From the NCBI GenBank assembly GCA_030039895.1, contig JASHUR010000112.1, positions 1-6,840 on the forward strand: a stretch of 6,840 nt of DNA. The letters are read 5' to 3'. The position numbers were made by a program, and so were the translations under genes. This DNA is from Acidobacteriaceae bacterium. Lineage in GTDB: Bacteria > Acidobacteriota > Terriglobia > Terriglobales > Acidobacteriaceae. Under the pieces are notes generated by a model that was not told the DNA's origin, ran no database searches, and saw nothing but the letters and a program-made list of their open reading frames with translations. How positions within the stretch are numbered: the first letter of the stretch is position 1; each line of letters starts with the position of its first letter. Of this stretch, positions 1-6,126 are shown piece by piece.

Positions 1-1085
1 CCGCTAAAACCCGGTGTCCCGCGCGCCAGCACCCGCAGATCAACATCCTCTGACAGCGGAACCTTCTTCGCATGCACCCGCAGCACTTCCTCGCGCCCGC
101 GTACATCGGGACGCCCCACCACCACGCGCCGGTCAAACCGCCCCGGCCGCAGCAGCGCCGGATCGAGCACGTCCGGCCGGTTCGTCGCCGCTACCAGAAT
201 CACGCCGTCGTTCGCTTCAAACCCGTCCATCTCCACCAGCAACTGGTTCAGCGTCTGCTCGCGCTCATCGTGTCCGCCGCCCAGGCCCGCTCCACGATGC
301 CGGCCCACGGCGTCAATTTCGTCGATGAAGATGATGCAGGGAGCGTTCTTCTTGCCCTGCTCAAACAGGTCGCGCACGCGACTCGCGCCCACGCCCACAA
401 ACATCTCCACAAAGTCTGAGCCGGAGATCGAGAAGAACGGTACATTCGCTTCGCCCGCAACCGCGCGCGCCAGCAGGGTCTTGCCTGTTCCCGGAGGGCC
501 CACCAGCAGCACGCCCTTCGGAATCCGTCCGCCCAGCTTCTGGAACTTCTGAGCCTCGCGCAAAAACTCGATGATCTCCTTCAGCTCTTCCTTGGCCTCG
601 TCTACGCCCGCCACGTCCTTGAAGGTGATCTTCTTCTGCTGCATCGAAAGCAATCGCGCGCGGCTCTTCCCGAACGACAGCGCCTTGTTCCCGCCGCTCT
701 GCATCTGCCGGATCATAAAGAACCACAGCGCCACCAGAATCAGCAGCGGGGCCACATTGATCAGAATGCTCCACCATGCGCTGCTGTTGCTGTCCTTGAT
801 CGTCACCTTCACCTTGTTCGTGTCCAGAACGTCGTAAAGGTGCGGATAATTCGCCGGAATGATCGTGTGGAAGGCTTCTTTGTCCGTGCGCAAGGTCCCG
901 CGCACGTCGCTGCCGTTGATGGTTACGTCTGCTACCTGGCCCTGCTGCGCATCCTGCAAAAACTCTGAGAATGAAATCTCATGGTCCTTCCCGCTTCCCG
1001 TACCGGTCTGGAACACTCGCCAGAGCACGATAAGGCAGGCAAAAATGAAGACCCAAAAGATAATCTGTTTGACGGTCGAATTCAC
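1..1085 (-). CDS. ftsH: ATP-dependent zinc metalloprotease FtsH, 5' part (3' end cut by window edge)
   Basis: FtsH is the membrane-anchored hexameric AAA+ protease that extracts and degrades misfolded membrane proteins and some unstable cytosolic regulators. The reading frame is open for 361 codons and stops only because the window ends. A first membrane segment lies at about residues 6-23, followed by an extracytoplasmic domain and a second segment at about 104-127 (starting WWSILINVAPLLI). The AAA module follows, with Walker A GPPGTGKT at 196-203, Walker B ending FIDEID at 253-258, and the second region of homology starting ATNRPD at 300, with arginine fingers R313 and R316. The visible part ends in ARGTPGFSG, so the HExxH zinc-peptidase domain (roughly the last 280 residues of a typical 640) lies outside. 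The start is a GTG: it has GAGG nine bases upstream (1095-1098) and gives the usual short cytoplasmic N-terminus (MNSTVKQIIFW). It lies downstream of tilS on the same strand, a frequent bacterial pairing. Identification is secure. Confidence 0.97.
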   Translation of the reverse strand, partial: MNSTVKQIIFWVFIFACLIVLWRVFQTGTGSGKDHEISFSEFLQDAQQGQVADVTINGSDVRGTLRTDKEAFHTIIPANYPHLYDVLDTNKVKVTIKDSNSSAWWSILINVAPLLILVALWFFMIRQMQSGGNKALSFGKSRARLLSMQQKKITFKDVAGVDEAKEELKEIIEFLREAQKFQKLGGRIPKGVLLVGPPGTGKTLLARAVAGEANVPFFSISGSDFVEMFVGVGASRVRDLFEQGKKNAPCIIFIDEIDAVGRHRGAGLGGGHDEREQTLNQLLVEMDGFEANDGVILVAATNRPDVLDPALLRPGRFDRRVVVGRPDVRGREEVLRVHAKKVPLSEDVDLRVLARGTPGFS

Positions 1086-1128
1086 TCAGCACAACCTCGT
1101 TTCTATCAGCGCAGGCAAAGACGATAAA

Positions 1129-1167
1129 GGCAGCGAAAAACGGCCTTTCGCCGGGAACGTCGCTGCC
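1129..1167 (-). terminator. Nested hairpin in the tilS-ftsH gap, candidate terminator or ftsH leader structure
   Basis: On the minus strand an outer perfect 8-bp stem (GGCAGCGA / TCGCTGCC) encloses an inner 4-bp stem CGGC-GAAAG-GCCG that is followed directly by TTTTT (1140-1136). The outer stem is itself followed by TTTAT. The element lies about 100 nt after the tilS stop and 43 nt before the ftsH GTG. It could be a weak intrinsic terminator of tilS or a structure in the ftsH 5' untranslated region. The inner stem is short for a terminator, and the outer stem uses the T-run as loop sequence, so the role is uncertain. I see no convincing promoter for ftsH in this gap. Confidence 0.35.
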
Positions 1168-1267
1168 TATTAGCGCTTACACCATTAGACGCTCCTGACG
1201 GGTCGAAGTCGCTGCTTCTTTGCAACTCACCCTCTCCAGGCACGTCCTCAATTTTGTTAGATGTATT

Positions 1268-2302
1268 CTACTCCCTCCGGTCGCGCCGCGGCTCATTTGA
1301 TTTCACCAGCCGCAACTCCCGCGGGGTTCGCTCTGCCCGCAACGTCGCTGTCAACGTCTGCCGCCGGCTCCCATCCGGCCCGCACATCGCCAGTAATCGC
1401 TCTGTTTGCTCAAAATTAAGAGAAGCTCCCAGCTCCCGTGCTGCGGCCCGCAAAATCCGCCGCCGCATCGCCGCCGACGCCGGCAACCGCTCAATCTCCA
1501 GAGCGAGGGCGGCTTCGCGCCCATCTGTCGAAGCCGACCTCCCTCCGCCGCGCACCGGCCTGCCCGGCAATAGGAGGTGCGGCAGGATCCGCATCAATTC
1601 CCCTTGCCAATAAGCTTCCTCGTCCCGCGCCAGCGTTGCCAGATTGGCTAACTGCGCACAAATCTGGGGATTGAACGCGCCCAGGGCCGGAAGAAGCTCC
1701 CTACGAAGCCGGTTCCGCGTATAGCTCATATCGGCATTGGTTGCGTCTTCTTTCCAGGACTGTCCCAGTTCGGACAGCCACGCCTCGATCTCCGACCGCC
1801 GCACCCCTAAAAACGGCCGCACAATCACTCCCCTGCGCTCTTTCAGCAACGGATAAATCCCGCTCAAACCCTCCGTCCAGGCGCCCCGCAGCAACCGGTG
1901 CAGCACCGTCTCCGCCTGGTCGTCCAGGGTGTGCGCCGTCGCCACTGCATCCACCAGACCGGCCTCCAGCAATTCCCTGAACCACTCGTACCGCAGCCTC
2001 CGCCCTGCTTCCTCCAGCGTCTCGCGCTGCTCCCGCGCCTCCGTCACCGCGTCCACGTCCTTGCGATGCAGCACCAGACCCAGCTCCGCCGCCAGCTCTG
2101 CCACAAACTCCGCATCGGCATCCGCCTCCGCCCCGCGAATCCCGTGGTGCATGTGCGCAGCCGATACCACCAGCCCGATCTCCGGCGCCGCGTCTACCAC
2201 CGTCCGCAGCAGCGCCACCGAGTCCGCGCCGCCCGACACCGCCACCGCCAGCCGCATCCCCGGCTTCAGCAGCGTCCTGTCGAGCTCCAGACTCTCCGCC
2301 AT
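1268..2302 (-). CDS. tilS: tRNA(Ile)-lysidine synthetase TilS
   Basis: This cytosolic ATP-dependent enzyme ligates lysine to C34 of the CAU anticodon of a tRNA(Ile) isoacceptor. The change turns a methionine-like anticodon into one that reads AUA. The 344-residue product has the N-type PP-loop SGGADS at residues 23-28, then AHMHHGIRG at 49-57 and the family signature ATAHTLDDQAET at 121-132 continuing into VLHRLLRG. It also has RPFL at 162-165 and the DATN...YTRNRLRRELLP block at about 186-205. The C-terminal part (about 240-344) is short compared with the E. coli protein (about 430 residues), but it is within the size range seen in other phyla. The ATG has AGGA seven bases upstream (2310-2313). 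An Arg/Gly/Ser-rich stretch at about 247-264 coincides with a DNA hairpin listed separately. It precedes ftsH by 182 bp and is divergent from the GNAT gene. The function is essentially certain; only the exact role of the short C-terminal domain is open. Confidence 0.96.
   Translation of the reverse strand: MAESLELDRTLLKPGMRLAVAVSGGADSVALLRTVVDAAPEIGLVVSAAHMHHGIRGAEADADAEFVAELAAELGLVLHRKDVDAVTEAREQRETLEEAGRRLRYEWFRELLEAGLVDAVATAHTLDDQAETVLHRLLRGAWTEGLSGIYPLLKERRGVIVRPFLGVRRSEIEAWLSELGQSWKEDATNADMSYTRNRLRRELLPALGAFNPQICAQLANLATLARDEEAYWQGELMRILPHLLLPGRPVRGGGRSASTDGREAALALEIERLPASAAMRRRILRAAARELGASLNFEQTERLLAMCGPDGSRRQTLTATLRAERTPRELRLVKSNEPRRDRRE
1510..1536. repeat. Perfect 8-bp inverted repeat inside the tilS coding sequence
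   Basis: CGGCTTCG (1510-1517) and CGAAGCCG (1529-1536) are exact reverse complements separated by 11 bases. They can be extended outward by a couple of G-C pairs if A1537 is bulged. The hairpin encodes part of the Arg/Gly/Ser-rich, poorly conserved stretch of TilS at about residues 255-264. It may be a chance product of GC-rich coding sequence or a small REP-like palindrome tolerated in frame. One copy is visible in the window, so repetitiveness cannot be judged here. Confidence 0.4.
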
Positions 2303-2335
2303 CCACCCATCCTAATGCAGCGCGATCACACCGAT

Positions 2336-2406
2336 TGGCTATCGGCTATTTGGCTATTGGCTATTGCCTACTGGCTATCGGCCACTGGCTGTTGGCCATT
2401 GGCTTA
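2336..2406. repeat. Degenerate heptad tandem repeat, consensus TGGCTAT, about 10 units
   Basis: The units read TGGCTAT, CGGCTAT, (one extra T at 2350), TGGCTAT, TGGCTAT, TGCCTAC, TGGCTAT, CGGCCAC, TGGCTGT, TGGCCAT, TGGCTTA. Most differences are transitions within the 7-bp unit, so this is an ageing tandem array rather than coding sequence. It fills most of the 115-bp divergent spacer between tilS and the GNAT gene and ends at the candidate -10 box of the latter. GGCCA/TGGCC within the last units could form a small hairpin. The same unit recurs at 4525-4545, so the repeat is dispersed in this genome. Confidence 0.85.
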
Positions 2407-2410
2407 TACT
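2403..2410. promoter_or_regulatory. Candidate shared -10 box, TATACT (plus) overlapping TATAAG (minus)
   Basis: On the plus strand TATACT (2405-2410) matches the sigma70-type -10 consensus at five of six bases and lies seven bases before the GNAT ATG at 2418. That spacing would start the transcript at or next to the start codon. On the minus strand TATAAG (2408-2403) also matches five of six and points at tilS. If used, it would put the heptad array into a tilS leader of about 95 nt. No good -35 hexamer is visible at 17 bp in either direction, so this rests on the -10 boxes and the position alone. Confidence 0.4.
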
Positions 2411-2417
2411 TTTCACC

Positions 2418-2888
2418 ATGCTGGAAACCAGAACGGCCACGCCCGCCGATGCTGCCCTCATCACCCATCATCGCCGTCGCATGTTCGTCGACGCAGGCCG
2501 CGCCGACAATCAGGTCATCGACGTCATGGCCCGCAACTTCGAGCCCTGGGTCGCCAAGGCTATCGAAGACGGCAAGTACATCGGCTGGCTTACCTTTGAC
2601 GGAGACCGCGCCGTTGCCGGAACCGGCCTCATGATCCTCGACTGGGCCCCGCACCCGCTCGATCCGCGCTCCACCCATCGCGGCTACCTGCTCAACGTCT
2701 ACGTCGAGCCGGAATACCGCCGCAAAAAGCTCGCCAGCCAGCTCATCGAACTCGCCCTTGCCGAAGCCCGCCGCCGCAAAATTCGCGTCGTCGCCCTCCA
2801 TTCCACCGAGGCCGGACGCGCTCTCTACGAAAGCAACGGCTTCCGCCGCACCAACGAAATGTTCTACGTCGAGCCCGTCGAACCCTGA
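2418..2888 (+). CDS. GNAT-family N-acetyltransferase, substrate unknown
   Basis: The 156-residue product has the single-domain size and layout of a Gcn5-related acetyltransferase, which transfers acetyl from acetyl-CoA to an amine. The beta4 strand and pyrophosphate-binding loop are at about residues 91-110 (LLNVYVEPEYRRKKLASQL), followed by the alpha3 helix. The beta5/alpha4 part is at 122-142 (VVALHSTEAGRALYESNGF), whose Y137 is placed like the usual general-acid tyrosine. The acetyl-CoA loop normally reads R/QxxGxG/A; here it is R101-x-x-K104-x-A106, so the central glycine is lysine. I chose ATG 2418. A TTG at 2364 is in frame, but it would translate the heptad repeat and add a non-homologous tail. 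There is no Shine-Dalgarno before the ATG, which fits a leaderless message. The gene is convergent with hutH, with 42 bp between the stops. The family call is firm; the substrate cannot be read from the sequence. Confidence 0.88.
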   Translation: MLETRTATPADAALITHHRRRMFVDAGRADNQVIDVMARNFEPWVAKAIEDGKYIGWLTFDGDRAVAGTGLMILDWAPHPLDPRSTHRGYLLNVYVEPEYRRKKLASQLIELALAEARRRKIRVVALHSTEAGRALYESNGFRRTNEMFYVEPVEP

Positions 2889-2930
2889 CCGTCCATTCCC
2901 TTCATCAGCGAGCCGCTTTCAGCTGACCTG

Positions 2931-4445
2931 TCAGCCCCTCCATCCGTCAAACCCGCCTTCGCGAATCTCCCCCGCCAGCCGCTCAATATCACCCGCCAGC
3001 ACCCGGTCCTCGGTCAGCGGAGCCACCACCTCCCGCACTGCCGCCGCCGCACGCCCCACTTCGCGCGCCGGTTTCAGCGGAAGCCTGTACTCCAGTCCCT
3101 GCGCCGCAGCCATCAGCTCAATCGCCAGCGCATGCTCGGCATTGGCCACAATCTGCCGCAGCTTCAGCGCCGCCGTCATCCCCATCGACACATGGTCTTC
3201 CTTGCCGCCCGACGTCGGCACCGAATCAACACTAGCCGGGTGCGCCAGCACCTTCGCCTCATTCAGCAGCGCCGCTGCCGCCACATGCGCAATCATCAGT
3301 CCCGACGACACCCCTGCATGCGGAGACAGAAACGCCGGCAGCCCTTCGTTGATGTCCGGATTGATTAGCCTATCAATCCGCCGCTCGCTGATGCTCATCA
3401 GGTCCGTCAGCGCAATCGCCGCATAATCCAGGGCCAGCGCCAGCGGGGCGCCATGGAAATTCCCGCCGGAAATGATCTCCGCCCCATCGGCAAAAATCAG
3501 CGGATTGTCTGTCGCCGCTCCTGACTCAATCTCAATCACCTCGCGCACATGCATCAGCGCGCCTCGCGCCGCTCCATGCACCTGCGGCATGCAGCGCAGG
3601 CAATAGGCGTCCTGCACCCGCGGATCGTTATGCCGGTGCGACTCCCGAATCTCGCTGTCCTCCAGCAAAAATCTCAAGTGGTCCGCCGCCGCCATCTGCC
3701 CGGCATGCGGCCGCGCCGCATGGATACGCGCATCAAACGCCGCCGGAGTTCCGCGCAGCGCTTCCAGGGACATCGCCCCCGCCACATCGAACAACTCCAC
3801 CACGCGCAGTGCTCGCGCCAGCGCCAGCCCGCCCACCGCGCACATCGCCTGCGTCCCGTTCAGCAGCGCCAGCCCCTCCTTCGCGCCCGGCCGCAGCGGA
3901 GCAATCCCCGCCCGCTCCAACGCCGTCGCCGCCGCCATCCGCTCCCCCTGAAATAAAACCTCACCTTCGCCCATCATCCCCAACGCCAGATGCGCAAGCG
4001 GAGCCAAATCCCCGCTCGCTCCGACCGATCCGCGCGCCGGAACCACCGGATGCACGCGCGCATTCAGCATCGCCGCCAGCGTCTCCACCACCACCGGACG
4101 CACCCCGCTCAGCCCCTTCGTCAGCACATTCGCCCGCAGCAGCAGCATCGCCCGCACTTCATCCTCGGGCAGCGGCTCGCCCACGCCGCACGAGTGGCTC
4201 CGTACCAGGTTCCGCTGCAGCGCCTCCAGCTCATCCGGAGCAATCCGCACATCGCTCAGCTTCCCAAAGCCCGTATTGATCCCGTATGCCGTCTCGCCCC
4301 GGGCCAGCAACTCCTCCACAACCCTGCGCGAAGCCTCGATTCGCGGATACGCGCCCACCCCGATTGCCACCTCGCACCCATCCACCGCTACCGCAACGAT
4401 CTCTTCCAGCGCGAGCGCCCGCCCATCCAGTTCAACCTTCTTCAT
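2931..4445 (-). CDS. hutH: Histidine ammonia-lyase (histidase)
   Basis: This cytosolic homotetrameric enzyme removes ammonia from L-histidine to give trans-urocanate, the first step of histidine catabolism. The 504-residue length is typical. The MIO cofactor forms from A143-S144-G145 in GSVGASGDLAPLAH. Other active-site residues of the Pseudomonas putida enzyme are all in place with a shift of one or two: Y54 (TAYGINTGFG), H84 (RSHSCGVGEPL), N196 (LLNGTQA), Y281, R284, F330 and E416 in KEDHVSMG. The serine-histidine pair at 83-84 fits histidase rather than tyrosine ammonia-lyase. A lysine (K415) stands where the P. putida enzyme has glutamine before the catalytic glutamate. No hutU, hutI, hutG or hutC is in the window, so the rest of the pathway must be elsewhere or absent. 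The ATG at 4445 gives the expected N-terminus but has only a weak GGAT-like ribosome site upstream. A terminator hairpin lies 30 bases before the start. Confidence 0.96.
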   Translation of the reverse strand: MKKVELDGRALALEEIVAVAVDGCEVAIGVGAYPRIEASRRVVEELLARGETAYGINTGFGKLSDVRIAPDELEALQRNLVRSHSCGVGEPLPEDEVRAMLLLRANVLTKGLSGVRPVVVETLAAMLNARVHPVVPARGSVGASGDLAPLAHLALGMMGEGEVLFQGERMAAATALERAGIAPLRPGAKEGLALLNGTQAMCAVGGLALARALRVVELFDVAGAMSLEALRGTPAAFDARIHAARPHAGQMAAADHLRFLLEDSEIRESHRHNDPRVQDAYCLRCMPQVHGAARGALMHVREVIEIESGAATDNPLIFADGAEIISGGNFHGAPLALALDYAAIALTDLMSISERRIDRLINPDINEGLPAFLSPHAGVSSGLMIAHVAAAALLNEAKVLAHPASVDSVPTSGGKEDHVSMGMTAALKLRQIVANAEHALAIELMAAAQGLEYRLPLKPAREVGRAAAAVREVVAPLTEDRVLAGDIERLAGEIREGGFDGWRG

Positions 4446-4467
4446 TCACACACCATCCACGCCGCCC

Positions 4468-4503
4468 AAAAGAAAAATGGACGGCTCAAGCAAACCGTCC
4501 ATT
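4468..4503 (-). terminator. Intrinsic terminator after the FHS transporter gene
   Basis: On the minus strand a perfect 9-bp stem AATGGACGG / CCGTCCATT (4495-4503 with 4476-4484) encloses a 10-base loop and runs into TTTTTCTTTT (4477-4468). It starts 24 bases past the transporter stop and ends 22 bases before the hutH ATG. This is a classic rho-independent terminator geometry for minus-strand transcripts. There is little room for a separate hutH promoter downstream of it. Therefore hutH is transcribed by read-through, by regulated antitermination, or from a promoter overlapping the hairpin. Confidence 0.75.
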
Positions 4504-4524
4504 CTCTCACTACAGATTTTCAAT

Positions 4525-4545
4525 TGGCTATTGGCTGCTGGCCGC
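4525..4545. repeat. Three copies of the TGGCTAT heptad at the transporter 3' end
   Basis: TGGCTAT, TGGCTGC, TGGCCGC (plus strand) follow one another without gaps and match the units of the array at 2336-2406. Read on the minus strand they encode the last residues of the transporter (ASSQ) and its TAG stop. This places a second, shorter copy of the dispersed repeat across a gene boundary. Confidence 0.65.
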
Positions 4546-5850
4546 TTCTCCCGGCAGAATCACCCGGTAGCCTCTCAGCCCGTAGTACGTAATGAACATG
4601 TAGCAAAGCACCGGAATGATGAACGCATGGTGTATCCCGATGTGGTCCGCCAGCACCCCTTGGATCTCCGGAATGATCGCGCCGCCCACAATCGCAATCA
4701 CCAGCAGACCGGAAGCTTCGCCTGTCAGCGGCCCCATCTCCGCAATGCCCAGCGTAAAGATGCTCGGGAACAGGATCGAGTTGAACAATCCCACCGCCAG
4801 AATGCTCCACACCGCCACGTGTCCAAAGCTGATCATTGAGATCAACGTCAGCACCATCGCCACCACTGCGCATAGGGCCACCAGCTTGTTGGTCTTGAAC
4901 TTCTGCAGCAGTGCCGATCCGATAAACCGCCCCACCATCGCGCCGCCCCAGTAGAACGGCACAAGGTTCGCCGCCGCCAGCGCCGCCAGCCCGGCAATGT
5001 ATGACTGCCCGAAGTAGTTGATCAGGAAGCTGCCGATCGAAACCTCTGCGCCCACATAAACAAAAATCGCCACCGCGCCCAGCACCACATGCGGATACCG
5101 CCAGATGCTGTCCTTCTTGCCGCCGTCCTTCATCGGGCGGAAGTCCTTCGTCGTATCAATACGCGGGAACTTGTACCAGGCAATCGCCAGCGCCACCAGC
5201 ACCAGAACCAGCGTGAAAACGATATAAGGCATCTTCACGGTCGCCGCCTGGTTCTGGCGATACACATGCAGCGCAGCCGGTGACATCGCGCTTACATTCA
5301 CGACCACCTTTTCCGCGCCCTTCAGGATCAGGTAGCCGCCCAGCGGAGGTCCCACCGTTGTCCCCAGCGAATTGAATGCCTGCGACAGGTTCAACCGGCT
5401 CGACGCCGTCTGCGGCGGCCCCAGCACCGTTACATATGGATTCGCCGAAACCTGCAGAGCCGTCATGCCTGCCGCTAGCACAATCAGCGCCGCCAGAAAC
5501 AAGGGATAAGAAGGCAGGTTCGCCGCCGGAATGAACAAAATCGCACCCAGCGCCATCGTGAACAGCCCCACCACCATCGTCCGCTGGTAGCCGATCCACT
5601 CCACCACCTTGCCCGATGGATATCCAAAAATCGCATAGGACGTGAAGAAGGCAAACTGCACCAGCATCACCTGCGCGTAGTTCAGATCAAAAATGGCCTT
5701 CAGGTGCGGGATCAGAATGTCGTTCAGCGACGTCAGAAATCCCCAGATGAAGAAGAGCGTCGTCACCAGCACAAATGCGCTTCTGTAAGTGTTGCCGCCG
5801 CCTGAAGTCGCAGTGGCTGCTGAAGTACTGCCTGCTGTTCCTAATGCCAT
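4528..5850 (-). CDS. FHS-family sugar:H+ symporter (MFS; FucP/GluP/NagP-like)
   Basis: This is a 440-residue inner-membrane transporter of the fucose-glucose-galactose:H+ symporter branch of the major facilitator superfamily. It should have twelve hydrophobic segments, the first at about residues 24-42. The hallmark WGFLTSLNDILIPHLK covers about 36-51 and contains D44, equivalent to the proton-coupling Asp46 of E. coli FucP. In the segment ALQVSANPYVTVLGP, glutamine Q133 stands where FucP has the essential Glu135; glutamine here is typical of the glucose/galactose and N-acetylglucosamine members. I therefore prefer a glucose, galactose or GlcNAc substrate over fucose, but this is inference. 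A central cytoplasmic loop lies at about 230-255 and a conserved GEASGLLV motif at about 375-382. The ATG has AGGA six bases upstream (5857-5860). hutH follows on the same strand after a terminator, and the DUF5666-like gene is divergent. No sugar kinase or regulator is adjacent to indicate the substrate. Confidence 0.9.
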   Translation of the reverse strand: MALGTAGSTSAATATSGGGNTYRSAFVLVTTLFFIWGFLTSLNDILIPHLKAIFDLNYAQVMLVQFAFFTSYAIFGYPSGKVVEWIGYQRTMVVGLFTMALGAILFIPAANLPSYPLFLAALIVLAAGMTALQVSANPYVTVLGPPQTASSRLNLSQAFNSLGTTVGPPLGGYLILKGAEKVVVNVSAMSPAALHVYRQNQAATVKMPYIVFTLVLVLVALAIAWYKFPRIDTTKDFRPMKDGGKKDSIWRYPHVVLGAVAIFVYVGAEVSIGSFLINYFGQSYIAGLAALAAANLVPFYWGGAMVGRFIGSALLQKFKTNKLVALCAVVAMVLTLISMISFGHVAVWSILAVGLFNSILFPSIFTLGIAEMGPLTGEASGLLVIAIVGGAIIPEIQGVLADHIGIHHAFIIPVLCYMFITYYGLRGYRVILPGEAASSQ

Positions 5851-6126
5851 TGGGTGTCCTGTGCGCCTTTTTTACAGCTTCGTAACAATCCTTCCCCGAG
5901 CATCATACCCTGCTCAATTGATTCACGGCAGAGCAATAAGTCTTCATCTATATCCTTCCGCGCATGACCCTCGACCGCCAAAACGTCCTTCTTCACGGCG
6001 CGCATCTTCCACAATAATTGAAACTTTGCCTGCTTACGTTCGTCTTTTCGTTAGGGAGTTCTCCCGGATTCCAGACCTGCCCTGGGATTCAACAAAATTT
6101 GGACCCGCAGTGACAGGAAGATCTTC
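5851..6126. promoter_or_regulatory. Divergent intergenic region between the transporter and the DUF5666-like gene
   Basis: This 276-bp region must hold both divergent promoters. On the minus strand TATGAT (5907-5902) is a possible -10 box for the transporter, but no matching -35 is seen at 17 bp. TGCTC (5911-5915) and GAGCA (5931-5935) form a 5-bp inverted repeat spaced by 15 bases just upstream, a possible operator half-site pair. On the plus strand TTGAAA (6018-6023) resembles a -35 box without a clear -10. A small GGGAG-TT-CTCCC palindrome lies near 6054-6065. I see no RNA gene or convincing small ORF here. Confidence 0.25.

Noticed and set aside
1701..2306. Long Gly/Ala/Arg-rich minus-strand reading frame overlapping tilS
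   Set aside because: It is an alternate frame of tilS with low-complexity composition. The tilS frame carries all the conserved motifs.
2336..2406. Possible CRISPR array
   Set aside because: The unit is only 7 bp and head-to-tail without spacers; CRISPR repeats are about 23-47 bp with unique spacers.
2364..2417. Upstream TTG start for the GNAT gene, adding 18 residues
   Set aside because: The added part is translated heptad repeat with no family similarity, and ATG 2418 gives the standard GNAT N-terminus.
2922..2935. GCTGAC-CT-GTCAGC palindrome at the hutH stop, as a bidirectional terminator
   Set aside because: The loop is too short for the full stem and there is no T-run on either strand. 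It may be chance, or at most a weak 3' end structure.
2758..3426. Long plus-strand reading frame antisense to hutH
   Set aside because: Ser/Ala/Pro-rich shadow of a high-GC coding sequence; hutH on the other strand has full-length conserved motifs.
5964..6017. 17-codon ATG reading frame between the transporter and the DUF5666-like gene
   Set aside because: No ribosome-binding site, no recognisable leader-peptide feature, and such short frames are expected by chance.
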